A stretch of 15,469 bases of DNA from positions 1 to 15,469 of the forward strand of contig RBNI01003638.1 of assembly GCA_003990745.1 (NCBI GenBank), in the 5' to 3' direction. A program made the translations under genes and the position numbers. The stretch is from Jimgerdemannia flammicorona (Eukaryota > Mucoromycota > Endogonomycetes > Endogonales > Endogonaceae). Numbering within the stretch: the first letter of the stretch is position 1; every line of letters begins with the position of its first letter. Below the pieces are notes generated by a model. That model saw only the letters and a program-made list of their open reading frames with translations, did no database searches and was not told the DNA's origin. Below are positions 1 through 9,635 of this stretch, piece by piece.

Positions 1-60
1 CCCCACATTGCTGACCTGAAAACAGCCCCCCCCCACATTGCTGACCTGACAACAGCCACC
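1..60. repeat. 30-bp tandem repeat, two copies
   Basis: Copies at 1-30 and 31-60 differ at two positions, and the array may continue beyond the left edge. The period is a multiple of three and lies in the open frame of the partial gene, so it encodes a repeated 10-residue unit. Confidence 0.9.
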
Positions 61-216
61 ATCCTCTCGTCCAGCCCTGAGACCCAACCGAAGGCCATTC
101 GCCACTCCCTATCTTCGAGCCGCAAGCGGGCCGAGGAGAATTTTCTTACTGGATTGGGAAAATCGAGACATCCGGCTGTGCCACCCACCAGTCAATCGTC
201 TTGGCCACAGCTATAA
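1..216 (+). CDS. 3' end of an unknown gene (partial at left edge)
   Basis: Frame 1 is open from the first base to a TAA at 214-216, giving 71 residues without a start, so the gene would enter from the left. The first 20 residues are a 10-residue unit repeated twice (PHIADLKTAP, then PHIADLTTAT), matching a 30-bp DNA repeat at 1-60. A polar, basic tail follows (for example SSSRKRAEENFLTG). Codon use is GC-rich and drops to AT-rich just after the stop, as at a real gene end. I recognise no domain. Seen: the open frame, the repeat and the composition change. Inferred: that it is translated. It could also be the last exon of a spliced gene, or chance. Confidence 0.45.
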   Translation, partial: PHIADLKTAPPHIADLTTATILSSSPETQPKAIRHSLSSSRKRAEENFLTGLGKSRHPAVPPTSQSSWPQL

Positions 217-588
217 TTAATATCGGAAAGTGATAGTGTACACGTGACAACCCCCCCCGGCGACCAATGCATGGTCGATCTCCGTTTGGAAGCGATGTCG
301 GGGTTTGAGATGCTTCGCCATATGACGAGGCGCGGTCGGCCCGCTATTTTCATGTGCGGTATTTTGGGATTTGTGTATGGAAGATAACAATGGCAGCCGG
401 CAACTCTCTTTATCTTTTATTTCTTTGGTTGATTGTGATGTCAGGCGTCGTATGTGCGGGCACGGCAAAATGATACACCGGATAATCCCTTCCCCACTCC
501 TTTTTAAAAATAAAACCTGTGCGAGGGCTGAAGAGTTTTTCGCTGGCCAGACGTACGTCATCTCATATCTATCGTTTTTCCGTTAGGA

Positions 589-606
589 TTTTTTTTTTTT
601 TTTTTT
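589..606. repeat. Poly-T tract (T18)
   Basis: This is an uninterrupted run of 18 T on the plus strand. It is one of four long T tracts in the window that share this orientation. Confidence 0.9.
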
Positions 607-839
607 GAGGGAGGGGGACATCCAACGTCACACATATTGTAATGTAACTAATTTGTGTTTTCACGTTTTCGTTAGCCCGCTTCGAATGCCTTTCAAAATG
701 TCTAGTAGCCCGTAAGTATTTTGCATAATCTAAAAAACTATACAAATTCTTTTGGGCAACATGGATCAAACTTCGAGATACCTGGGAGAATACTTGACGG
801 CATGCCAAGGTTTCAGCAATTTCCTTGATTTCAATATTT

Positions 840-861
840 GATAATAATAATAATAATAATA
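840..861. repeat. AAT/TAA trinucleotide microsatellite
   Basis: About seven perfect ATA/ATT-type trinucleotide units in a non-coding context. Confidence 0.85.
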
Positions 862-1692
862 CTGCATGGTTGATCAATGTATTGTTTGTCATAGTGCTTG
901 AAAACAAAGTAGCGCTCGCCTGGGCGGGAGGATGAAGCTTAATCTGCGAGATCGTCACTGGCGACTTCCTTCCCCTTGCTGCGTCACAATTTCCCTGGAG
1001 GAAGGAAGGAGTGTTTGTCTGTTGCCGGTTGGCTTCAGCATAACCCCTGAAGATTGGAATGTGATTCAGGTTACAGTGGCCAACAAATTTAAAGTGACAA
1101 GTCCGCTTTCAGAGAGTTTTGCTTCTATTTCCCATATATCAAGCAATGTTGGAACTTCACTGGCATAAACACCGCCATGACGCGTTGTTCATCGACGCTA
1201 TCTGCTGGATATTTTCCGTCATAGGTCACTTTTTAAGAAGTTAGGACGATAAATAACAAACCAAAAAAAAAAGCGGGTTTCAAAGTATGCGTAATACCGA
1301 AGCCACAACGATCTAACCTGCCGGATGCATCGCCTTTGATTCAAGTATACTGCTCTCATTTTGTCCATCACGGTAAAGGTTAGTTACTACACTCCCCACG
1401 CCCGAACCAGTGTAAGAGCCACAAGCCTTCGACGACGACGACTTCTGCGCCGCGAGAAATCTGTGCGGAACCGATACTCCCCCTCACGAACGATTGCTGT
1501 CCTCGGTGGAGTTACTGAGTCCGCTCCCTTGTATGGCTCACGGGGAGCTGGAAGTTCATATTAATACCAAAACCCGAACTTCTCGTCACATCGATTGACC
1601 CACAACTAGAAAATATGTATTCAACGGTACCATGCTATGTAAAACACCCTCGTCTACCGTACGGACGTAGCAATGGTTTTCGAGCTCCTTAC

Positions 1693-1711
1693 TTTTTTTT
1701 TTTTTTTTTTT
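1693..1711. repeat. Poly-T tract (T19)
   Basis: Uninterrupted run of 19 T on the plus strand in non-coding DNA. Confidence 0.9.
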
Positions 1712-2333
1712 GTGCAATTTAGCTTGGGGTCTTTGGTATGACGACCCGTATCTCTTAATTACATAGAATAAGGACAACCTGTTTGGGTGAGCTTACCTAA
1801 AGATCTATGAAACGTCATACAAACCGATTTTGCGACGGCAAAAAAGGAAGTATGTGTATTGTTTGGCGTCCAGGTCAAGAGGATATTCAAGAAAATAAGA
1901 GAAAGGTAACCCCCCGTCCAGACCAACCATATGTGTTTTGTCCATTCCTCCTTGTCCCTGACCCCTCGTCCCTGACCCACGAGTAAAATCGCTTTTCATA
2001 ACCAGATGGGATTCAGTGCTGGACTTGGCGTGCGTCATACACGTCATATATATACCATATCGATTCCGTGCGTTCATGGAATATACTGTTTAGATATCTC
2101 TTAGTATAAGACCTGTACGTCATTGCCCACGAGAAATGGTGTGCATCGTTCCAAATGCGGATAGTAGTACGGCCATGGTACCATGACTGCACTTTGGTGT
2201 CTTTTGGCTGATCCTTTAGAATCTAGATCGTCCTCGCAACCAAACTAGTTCACTGACGTCAGGTCACGCTAATTTTGATTATAATAGTCCCCGCGAGAGA
2301 CTACACATAATTATAAGAATGGTTGGGTACCCT

Positions 2334-2411
2334 CCCGAGAATCGCTTCAATTATCGCCGTAAAGCCAGAGACACTTTCCCAAGAATCGACCCAATTACCA
2401 CCGTAAGCCAG
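2334..2411. repeat. Degenerate 44-bp-period direct repeat
   Basis: About 35 bp at 2334-2368 recurs at 2378-2411 with a few substitutions and one single-base gap. Shared blocks include agaatcg, caatta, ccgtaa and gccag. It lies in non-coding DNA. Confidence 0.7.
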
Positions 2412-2693
2412 GTTCTGAAGACATTGTCACGGAGAGAACGCCAAAATTCGTCATGGTGAAAATCCTCTACGCCGTAGTTTGTGTGACCTCAAAAACGTCG
2501 TTTGTCGTTCATGATGTCATTATTATCTGTAGTGTGGGGCAGGGGGATCGGCGATTCGAACTCGGCGCAAATCCTCTGAACTGTTTTGGGATAGTTAGCG
2601 TGTAAGATTTTTTGAATGTATATATACCCAACGCAAAAGGCTGTTCAATCGACATGGAATCACAGCTACTCAGCTCAATGACAATAACCTGAA

Positions 2694-3004
2694 ATGCCCA
2701 AAAAAGGCACCAACGTCTCGTTGGTTGACTTCATGACTTTCAAAGGTGAGCTTGATTTTTAAGCATTCGTGACTTTCCTGCGGAAAAAAAAAAAAAACAA
2801 TTCCTAAAAATATTCCGCATATGTCCTTCCTTTACAGGCCTCCGCAACAACCGTAAGACGAAACAAAACAACCGTAAGACGAAACAAAACAAACCCGTCC
2901 AAGATGCCGTCGCTGCTGGCGCTGCCGCTCTAGGCATGCACGATAATCACAAGCATCACAGGCAGAAGCCAAAGAGGCGCAACCTACTCTCGTTGTGCGC
3001 TTGA
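2694..3004 (+). CDS. Small basic two-exon protein, unknown function
   Basis: I read exons at 2694-2745 and 2838-3004, giving 72 residues. The intron (2746-2837, 92 nt) has a GTGAGC donor and a TTTACAG acceptor and joins the frame cleanly through a split Gly codon. ATG 2694 has G at -3. The product starts MPKKGTNVSLVDFMTFKG and is rich in Lys, Arg, Asn and His. The 7-residue unit NNRKTKQ occurs twice in a row, from a 21-bp duplication at 2848-2889. A second frame stays open beyond the predicted end and also looks coding (AEAKEAQPTLVVRLKTKASL), so the true C-terminus may have been displaced by a frameshift near 2960. I recognise no family. A nuclear or RNA-associated role is possible from the charge but unproven. 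Confidence 0.5.
2848..2889. repeat. 21-bp perfect tandem duplication
   Basis: Units at 2848-2868 and 2869-2889 are identical. The 21-bp period keeps the reading frame of the small basic protein and duplicates the heptad NNRKTKQ, which suggests a recent slippage event. Confidence 0.9.
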
Positions 3005-4673
3005 AAACCAAAGCCAGCCTCAGCTCATCAGATCCGATGATATTTTTCAAATTCAATTTCTATTTCTACTTCTATTTCTATTCAATTTATTTAATATGGT
3101 TTATCGCGACTATATTTTATTTTGGTTGTATATAATCTATGTAACGGCAATTTTTTCGATTCCGATCCCCTTGAGCGTGCAAGAACAATTCTAGTGCTAT
3201 TGCAAACCATACATATGTCAAAATTTTCAATTACTCTTTTTTATGTAAAAAAAACCTTCATGGAGCATCCTGCAGAACATCAAAAATACATATGACAAAA
3301 GACCATTCATATCTTGCTTGAAAGCATTATTTATTAGTGACGTTCACAGTGTTCGCACGATAGCGAAGTCGAAATAGGAATAGGAAAAGAAAAAAGGAGA
3401 TTGCGTATAAAGGAAGAAATGAAAGCAGATGCAAACGAACCTTAAGTTTTGACCAAATTACTGCGGCCTGATATGTGCCTTTAATAACACCCCGCGTGAT
3501 GACCCTGTCGCGCTCACATGGGTTTGGGGCAAGCTGTGAAACGGGAGATTATAGGATGCAGGGAAAAGGGAGCTGCCGCGGCGTAGGCGTGGACTCATCG
3601 CATTCAAAAGGCAAATCCGAGAACTTTAAAAAGAACGGCGCATCGGTTCAGCTCGCTCTATGCGTCGCGTCGATCTTGAGCTGACGATATACTGCACAAT
3701 CGTCGAGCGGGGTCCGTGGGAAACAATTTGGTAATCGACACCTCACACACCGCCTTTGCTCCGTCGGGGCTTGTATTTGAACGGCGCCGCCAGGGGGGGG
3801 AGGATCTGGACGTGTAGAGATGAATCTTTAGACCTGTGCTTTCCTAATTTGGTTCACAATGACTTTGGTCATAGATGCATTCATAGATGCATTCATAGAT
3901 ACATTCATAGATGCATTCATAGAATGCACCTGCGAAATTGATCACATTTTCCTAAATATTTGGCAATGAAATTAATATGTCACTCACAACGAAGCCTTCA
4001 TAAGTTTTGTCTATCAATATATAAAAAGGTCCTTGTTATATGAATGAACTGTGAACCAGCAAAAATCAATTACGAATCGTTTTAGGACGGGGAGACAGAT
4101 GAAAGGGGGAAGTTCCACAGTGGAAATGAAAGTAAACAAAAAGCATGACTACTATTTTCAGTTACCAAAAAAAGATTAGTTAAAATCGTTTACCATTAAC
4201 ATATCTTGGCTTTGGTTACATCGTCATTCGTGACCAATAATCAAACAACATGCAAACAATGACGGATGAAACAATCGGGTGCTCGGTAAATTGAAACCAC
4301 AATATATGATAAGGTCAGTGACACCCGAGACATGAAAAAGGTAGAAATACAACCATAATGTGATGAAAAGGGACCCTTTCTGCTACATCCCATTCTAAGT
4401 GAACAAAAACAAATGAATACAAGGTATTCCGGATGTCTTAGAATTCCCTAATCAACATCGGAAGGATATGCATTGTCCGCTTCCAAGAATTTTATGCAAT
4501 GTAGTTGGCGTGCATATATGTTGTCCAGTGAGACCTTCCGGCAGTGCATCCAGGTGCATGACCCCATTTGGAAGATTCATATGTCTGCAAGAATAAAAGA
4601 GCTTACCATGTCAACAACCATTTCACTCGTCGGCATCCAAAATCCACATATTGTCCTATCCGCGTGAGCAAGC
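3005..4673. other. Spacer with simple repeats, no supported gene
   Basis: The segment starts with a TTTCTA-type pyrimidine-rich stretch (about 3056-3083); a purine-rich counterpart lies near 3370-3390. A more GC-rich patch at 3475-3740 has a 69-codon ORF without recognisable features. A 12-bp tandem array lies at 3870-3920. The remaining 700 bp are AT-rich. A 64-codon ORF at 4473-4667 ends six bases before the next gene's ATG and may be leader sequence or an upstream exon rather than a gene. Confidence 0.5.
3870..3920. repeat. 12-bp tandem repeat, about four copies
   Basis: Unit catagatgcatt runs from 3870, 3882, 3894 (one change) and 3906, then breaks off in a partial fifth copy. Frame-neutral reading gives HRCI repeats, but I see no gene around it. 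Confidence 0.9.
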
Positions 4674-5123
4674 ATGAACCCCGCCAAGATCGAAGCCACA
4701 TATAGTCAACTCCTCAACCCCATTCTCCGCGACGTGAACTTCAACATCCTCTCACATCAGATGCACATCCACTTCAAAGTGTGCATCCAGATTGTCAAGA
4801 ACCATAGTCTAGGAACTGCCAGGCTTCTCTCGGTCGGCGTTCACGACGAAACGAATGGGGCGAAGCACGGAGATGTCTTTCAACAGCGGGAGAACTACCC
4901 TGATCGTGCGGCTCTCGTGGCGGCCGACTGGTGGCCCCTCTGGGAGTTCTCGCAAAAGGCGGCAGGTTCCAACGATACAGTGGAAACAGTTGATGGGATA
5001 AATGCTTGGAACAATATTGTGTCCAATGCACTGGGAGGTCAGTTCAAGGTGGTAGTGCGTGCAACAGAGCCAATACCTATGAAACTCTGGAATTTATGGG
5101 TTGAGGTGGATATGGGAATGTGA
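4674..5123 (+). CDS. Orphan single-exon protein, 149 residues
   Basis: One uninterrupted frame runs from ATG 4674 (A at -3) to TGA 5121-5123. It is clearly richer in G+C and in balanced amino acids than the AT-rich DNA on both sides, which supports a real gene. The protein looks globular and soluble: an N-terminal MNPAKIEATYSQLLNPILRD helix-like start, a Trp-rich centre (DWWPLWEFSQKAAG), then GINAWNNIVSNALGG and a beta-like C-terminus (FKVVVRATEPIPMKLWNLWV). There is no signal peptide, membrane segment, Cys cluster or known catalytic motif. I do not recognise the family. The nearest neighbours are far away and give no functional clue. It could be lineage-specific or part of a small fungal hypothetical family. 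Confidence 0.65.
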   Translation: MNPAKIEATYSQLLNPILRDVNFNILSHQMHIHFKVCIQIVKNHSLGTARLLSVGVHDETNGAKHGDVFQQRENYPDRAALVAADWWPLWEFSQKAAGSNDTVETVDGINAWNNIVSNALGGQFKVVVRATEPIPMKLWNLWVEVDMGM

Positions 5124-6780
5124 AGGCATCACGTTATGTTTCCTGGTTCTGGTTGGGATATTATGTATATACTAGTTAGGTTTACATCTGCATTTTGGAA
5201 TTGTTGGCGGGATGTCACGTAAGAAATGAAAGATGTTTGTCTCCTCAATCTTCGTGGATGTCTTGCTTCACTCTGATTACCATTCAAGCCGATCCTCACT
5301 CGGGTAACCTAGTCATTTTGAACGGAAAAACTTTCTTGGCTACTCTTCATATACTGATCATTATGCAATGAAACACTTATGGCGCGTACCCCAAGTCACA
5401 TTATCTACCGTTGCGCACCGAAAAACCCTTTTGTGCTTGTGTGCCAATGATGTGCGTTCAGTTATTACACGTCATATTTTTGCCCGTTGTTTTTCATTGT
5501 TAAAAGAACGGTTGCATGTTTTCGCATGGCCTCAATTAGTTTCCATTGTTAGCAATATCCATTCAAGTTCGAGGGAAAATTACAAACCTATTGGCCCAGA
5601 TTTCTAAGTTTCTCTCGTTTAACACTCTAGACTTATGGCGCACTATTTCCAGCCTACATTGCCAGCCAACTCTGGCATCGGGATGGGTAAACAATTACTT
5701 CGTAATCAGGGTGACGCGCAACGGTATGGGCTAACACACCTCATTAATAAATCACGCTGTGTTTACTACACATCGTGATGCCCGATATCGAATATTGCCA
5801 TGTCTCGAAGGGAAGTAAAGCAAGAGATCTCGTGTCAATGTTATGCATACGCTACGCTTATGCGCATTCGCACTCGGCATTAGTCTTGGGCGTTTGGCAC
5901 AGAAGTGTCATGTCTTAGGCGCCACGGGTCTTAGGGTGCTGGTTGTTAACAATACATGCAATCTTTATTTCCTTTCTGTGTACATGCTTCATCTCATGTA
6001 TATGCTTCTTTACTTCTCTCGCTCCCCTTTTGAGTTAGTCTTTGCAGACTATTTACTCAAATACATTCTTATTATCATTAGAGATTGGCTTATGGCTGTA
6101 TTGTTGTTCTACTTCATTGCATACATATCAACTGCTTAGAATACAAGCAAGTACTGAAGTATAATATTTAAAATATCATAAATTAAATAATTAAAAATAA
6201 TCAAGATCGAGTGTCACTCGGTTTTTGTCAATGTATGTGTGGCAGAAACGCGGTGCGTTCAATGTTTAATTGATATCCACCATGAAAAGGCAAAAGTAAA
6301 AGGGTGGTTCCTGCTTTTGACATAGTGTTATATTGATTATAATACCTCCTGATAATAAAAAATGTCAAGGCGAATGTTAATCTAGCCCCACATGAACATA
6401 TGGTTGCAGGGTGCGACAGCACGGTCCCTCACGCTTGTCTGTCCACATCGATTCAAGAGCCTTCTGGAGGCAGTCGACGCGTTTGCGGAGACCTCTCCAC
6501 ACTATATGACATTTTGTCATCACGCCTGCAAGAACCGTATGCCTTCTATGAAGAAATTCCACATCGAGGCAATAACTCTACTCGATGATGTAAAGTTTCA
6601 TTGCTTTTTTGATCATCATGACCTGCCGAAAAAAGGAATAAGCTAGACATAATAACCTCACACTCGCGTTTTGGAAAGATTCGGGAGCAGAGCGACGAGT
6701 GTTACGTCACCGACGACTACCCCTATGCGATACTGACCCGTTGCCATTGACGTTCGTGCTAGTGGCAACGTCAGTGAAAT

Positions 6781-6855
6781 ATGCCTGCCATCGGAATAGA
6801 GTACATCCATCTGGCGGGATCCAAGCACGCTACTGCCGATTCTCTCAGGTTGCAT
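6781..6855 (+). mobile_element. Possible LTR-retrotransposon RNase H scrap
   Basis: The plus-strand frame at 6781 reads IEYIHLAGSKHATADSLRL. This resembles the G-x-x-(N/H)-x-x-A-D-(A/S)-L-S-R signature that closes the RNase H domain of Ty3/gypsy polyproteins. The match covers only about 15 residues, with no other pol motif before or after it, so it is at best a short relic and may be coincidence. Confidence 0.22.
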
Positions 6856-7070
6856 ACTGTAATTATGGAGATTGTGCCCATCCATATTTCTTCACATCTA
6901 TATTTCTATGCAATCCCTCATTCTATACAAAGGATCCCTTACTTCACAGGTAAAATATATACGACATGAAATGTGGTGCAGGGCGGTTGCTATATACCGT
7001 TTTACCCGATCCTAATCGGTGGGTATCATGCATGCTACCCGAAGCACAAAGTTGAATGGGAAATGACTGG

Positions 7071-7076
7071 TTTATT
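7071..7076 (-). promoter_or_regulatory. Candidate poly(A) signal for UXT
   Basis: AATAAA read on the minus strand, about 300 nt beyond the UXT stop codon. The motif is common in AT-rich DNA, so the assignment is weak. Confidence 0.25.
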
Positions 7077-7376
7077 GACTATCTCAACTGTGTTCTTATG
7101 ATGACTTTCAGCATGAACATTGATGATAGTAGAAAAGTAATTCTATTGAGCGTCAACGCAGATGTTCTTAACCAAGGAGTCCCACTAAAGAGAAAAATGA
7201 GGATCATATAGGACGGCGAAGGCATTTATAAACGAGTATTGTAACATTACACAACAATCTCTCCTTCCTTTCTAAGTACCGATGGTCCGGGTGAGGCACG
7301 CAGACGATCCCCCGAGATATGGACAAGCACTTATCATTGTCAACCCATGTATTGACAGAGACGGCGGCAACTGGGC

Positions 7377-8265
7377 TCACCAAGGCTCGTACCGTGGCGC
7401 CTGTTTGCCCTCGAGCTGCAGTATCTCGGACATGGCCTCGAGGACCTGTGAGGGTGAGAAGAAATAAGAATAATAGGATGTTGAGGTTTGGTAGAAGGCC
7501 ACGGCAAATAGAAAAAACAACGAGTGGTAAAATGAGGGCATGGAGGAACATACAAGTTTGATGTTCGCGCGAATCTTGGCCGCCTCCTCGGTGTGCTTGT
7601 CCGCTCGCCTGCCGCACGGGATGAACCGAAGGTTAATTCATATCGTGCGATAATGCATAAAAGGAAGAGCGTATAGGCAACCGTGCCGAGTCCTCCCTTA
7701 GTGATAGTTCCAGAACCCCTTCCCATCGGCGACTCACTTCTGCAGCTGCGCCTCCTTCTTGCCCACAAAGTTCTTCGCCTCCTCCAGAGTCATCTGCACG
7801 TGGAACCCGAAACCAACGTTTACATAGATGTAGGTCGTATCCGGTCTGCAATGGGAGCCCAGTGGATGGAAACTTAGTTGAAAGGCAATAATTTTACAGA
7901 ACCATATGTATTGTCTAGGCCAATAACGTACATCTTTGCCTGCACGTAGAAATTTGACCCCAGATCCACCATCGTCTTCATCTCTTTCAGGTTATTCTCT
8001 TGGATGACTTCGATCTGGGATTTGAGTTTTAGGCTGGTTTTTGCGTATTTTAGGGAGGAGATATGAGTCTCCCTCGACCAGCATCACGCTAAGAGAATTG
8101 ACTTTGCAAAGACACGCACTACTCTGATATTGTATCGTACAGCTTGTCCCTCGCCTCCAAAGTCTTCTGCAGGTCGACTTTGAGCTTGTCGTTGACGAAT
8201 TTGTCGTATTTGGCGAGCTTAACGGCGATGGGCTCGGTGTCTGTAGAGGGGTCTTTTGGTGGCAT
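7377..8265 (-). CDS. UXT: UXT homologue (prefoldin alpha-like), five exons
   Basis: Splicing exons 8265-8123, 8033-7932, 7845-7738, 7608-7554 and 7445-7377 gives exactly 158 codons plus TGA, close to the roughly 157 residues of animal UXT. Donors are GTAGTG, GTACGT, GTGAGT and GTATGT, every acceptor is CAG, and every junction keeps frame. The fold is that of a prefoldin alpha subunit. An N-terminal coiled coil (about 13-65) includes KYDKFVNDKLKVDLQK and ARDKLYDTIS. The conserved hairpin is next (about 69-100: TMVDLGSNFYVQAK, IPDTTYIYVNVGFGFHVQ), then a C-terminal coiled coil (101-150). UXT belongs to the prefoldin-like chaperone module tied to R2TP in animals; this role is from family knowledge. 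I chose ATG 8265 because an upstream in-frame Met (8346) adds a tail unlike the family. A plain prefoldin subunit 5 is the alternative, but the hairpin fits UXT better. Confidence 0.88.
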
Positions 8266-8306
8266 GGTCGCAAAGTGTGAAGTGTGTTTGGCATGGCGTG
8301 ACGTGA

Positions 8307-9472
8307 CGGTCTTTGTGCTGGGCCTTTTCTTTTGCCACCGAGCCACCGCACCTTCTTCCTCTCGTCGACCTCCCCGGAACCCTCGACATCCACTACGAAA
8401 CTGGCAAAGAGTCAGTTGCGTGACTGAGGCAGCAAGCCCATGATGCCATCACTGCCCTCTCACCCGGCCGCCACCTCCAGTATGTCAAACTGATGCTCCA
8501 CTCACAGTTCGTCTATGACGACAACATGCCCCTCGAATACCACACCGTCAGCAAGGAGTATTGGCTTATCCTTCCCGTCTTCGTGGAATCGAGTGACCTA
8601 ATGGAAGTGTTCGTCAAGACCATGACGGGCAAATCCTGCTGGCCCGCGTATTGGAATACTACAATGTGTACCAACTAAAGTCCATGATCGGCAGCGGCTC
8701 ATCTACGCCGGGAAGCAAATAAAGGACGGACGCTCGCTCTCCGACTACAATATCATGCGGGAGAGCACATTACATCTTGTGCTCAGCCTCAGTGGCGGTG
8801 GCGGGCCAACACCAAAGTTCGCCGACTTGTGGGCTCCGGGAGCACGCGTGGTCCAGGTCGGCGCCCCAATGGCGCATCGCAACCGACGGATTGAACCTGG
8901 AAGGTAGGATATATCCTTTTCCTGTTCTCACCTCCTTTTCATTTTCATCTTAGATAGCAAACTCCCAACCTTGCGTTTACTTCTCTATCTATCCAAGGCA
9001 CCCCGCCTGTGCCGCTCATGGACACCGCGTTATCATCAATTGGGGCGATCGTAACTTTGACTTCCTCTACGAATCCCACAAATGTCACTGTCCCGAATGC
9101 GGTACGCTCGTCGAGCCCATCACATGCGCCTTCAGTAATACCTGGTGGGCCTTCCGCGGACTGAAGAAGCTCCCGAACACGCCCCCAGAGTACGTCCAGG
9201 GCCCCTGGCGGCACTCCGGAAACGCGTACCACGCTTTCGACGAGACCCAGAGTGGTGTCGTCGGGTGGCTGAGACTCAGGATCCTTGTAAGTTCATGGAA
9301 TCCCGAGAACGTGTGCGCTGTGTGCTTTGAGAAATCGGGACCCACAGAGAAGGGTGTCGGTAGTTGTGGGCATAGTTTGCATCCCGCGTGTCGGAAGAAG
9401 TGGATGAACGCGCTGGGGATGGAGTCGAGGACACAGTGCCCATTGTGCCGTGAGATAGACAGGAATGAGTGA
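8307..9472 (+). pseudogene. Decayed ubiquitin-like / Cys-rich / RING-H2 fusion gene
   Basis: Parts of one protein are spread over three frames. An N-terminal domain (8307-8600) has a TGA at 8421. The ubiquitin-like domain starts at 8601 ([12 protein letters not shown]), shifts near 8633 ([19 protein letters not shown]), then shifts again at 8686 with loss of about eight residues. It ends with [20 protein letters not shown] and [14 protein letters not shown]. Another shift near 8858 precedes [15 protein letters not shown] and a GT-AG intron (8904-8997). The frame is off once more after the acceptor, then stays open to 9470-9472. That last part has a Cys-rich domain (HKCHCPECGTLVEPITC) and a RING-H2 finger, C-x2-C-x13-C-x-H-x2-H-x2-C-x15-C-x2-C, from 9314. 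Intact relatives would be E3-type ubiquitin ligases with a built-in, non-cleaved ubiquitin fold. Only the 3' exon could still make protein, and it lacks a good start. Confidence 0.8.
8999..9472 (+). other. Intact Cys-rich plus RING-H2 part of the decayed gene
   Basis: This frame carries no lesion over 157 codons. In order it reads HPACAAHGHRVIINWGDRNF, a C-x-C-x2-C cluster, a Trp/Phe-rich middle (GNAYHAFDETQSGVVGWLRL) and the RING-H2 finger (CAVCFEKSG, SCGHSLHPAC, QCPLC). All eight zinc ligands are present. The first in-frame ATG lies inside the RING, so independent translation of the whole block is unlikely. Confidence 0.75.
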
Positions 9473-9635
9473 TGGTTTGGAAAGCGAAGAGGGTCTGTGG
9501 GTTGAGATGGTCCGGCGGGTTTGGTGTATGATTGTTTGAAATTTGAACGACACGTCCATGGAACCCTTGGCTTCCCAGGATTCGGTTTAGTTTCTTGGCT
9601 TCGAAATTTTCTCTTGGCACTTCGTAATTGCCTTT

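Larger units (their letters stand above)
217..2693. other. Long spacer without a supported gene
   Basis: I see no convincing gene here. ORFs of 60 to 130 codons exist on both strands but have no recognisable motifs and erratic composition. The only mildly coding-looking patch is an open frame at 1416-1598 (+, 60 codons, acidic start EPQAFDDDDFCAAR, no start codon). It overlaps an arginine-rich frame read from 1361. The rest holds T18 at 589-606, T19 at 1693-1711, A10 at 1263-1272, an AAT microsatellite near 840-861 and a degenerate direct repeat at 2334-2411. Confidence 0.5.
5124..7376. other. Long spacer, mostly non-coding
   Basis: No gene can be supported. Several 60- to 98-codon ORFs have no motifs. 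One at 5843-6139 is hydrophobic, but I take it as a by-product of T-rich DNA. The segment 6140-6200 is very AT-rich. Around 6781-6855 a short frame recalls the end of a retrotransposon RNase H domain. The last part (about 7071-7376) probably includes the 3' UTR of the minus-strand UXT gene, with AATAAA on the minus strand at 7071-7076. Confidence 0.5.

Noticed and set aside
217..561. 114-codon minus-strand ORF
   Set aside because: No recognisable motif, atypical composition and no splice or neighbour support.
2545..2575. tRNA T-arm-like GTTCGAAT on the minus strand
   Set aside because: The flanking bases do not form a T stem and no A box, acceptor stem or anticodon arm could be placed.
5843..6139. 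Hydrophobic 98-codon ORF (+)
   Set aside because: No family motif or coding-like composition; T-rich DNA gives Leu/Phe/Ile-rich frames by chance.
6392..6646. Overlapping 62- and 84-codon plus-strand ORFs
   Set aside because: Two competing frames with no recognisable domain; considered as a retroelement part but no motif supports it.
7204..7768. Long minus-strand ORFs of 137 and 142 codons
   Set aside because: They run through introns and exons of the UXT gene in the wrong frame.
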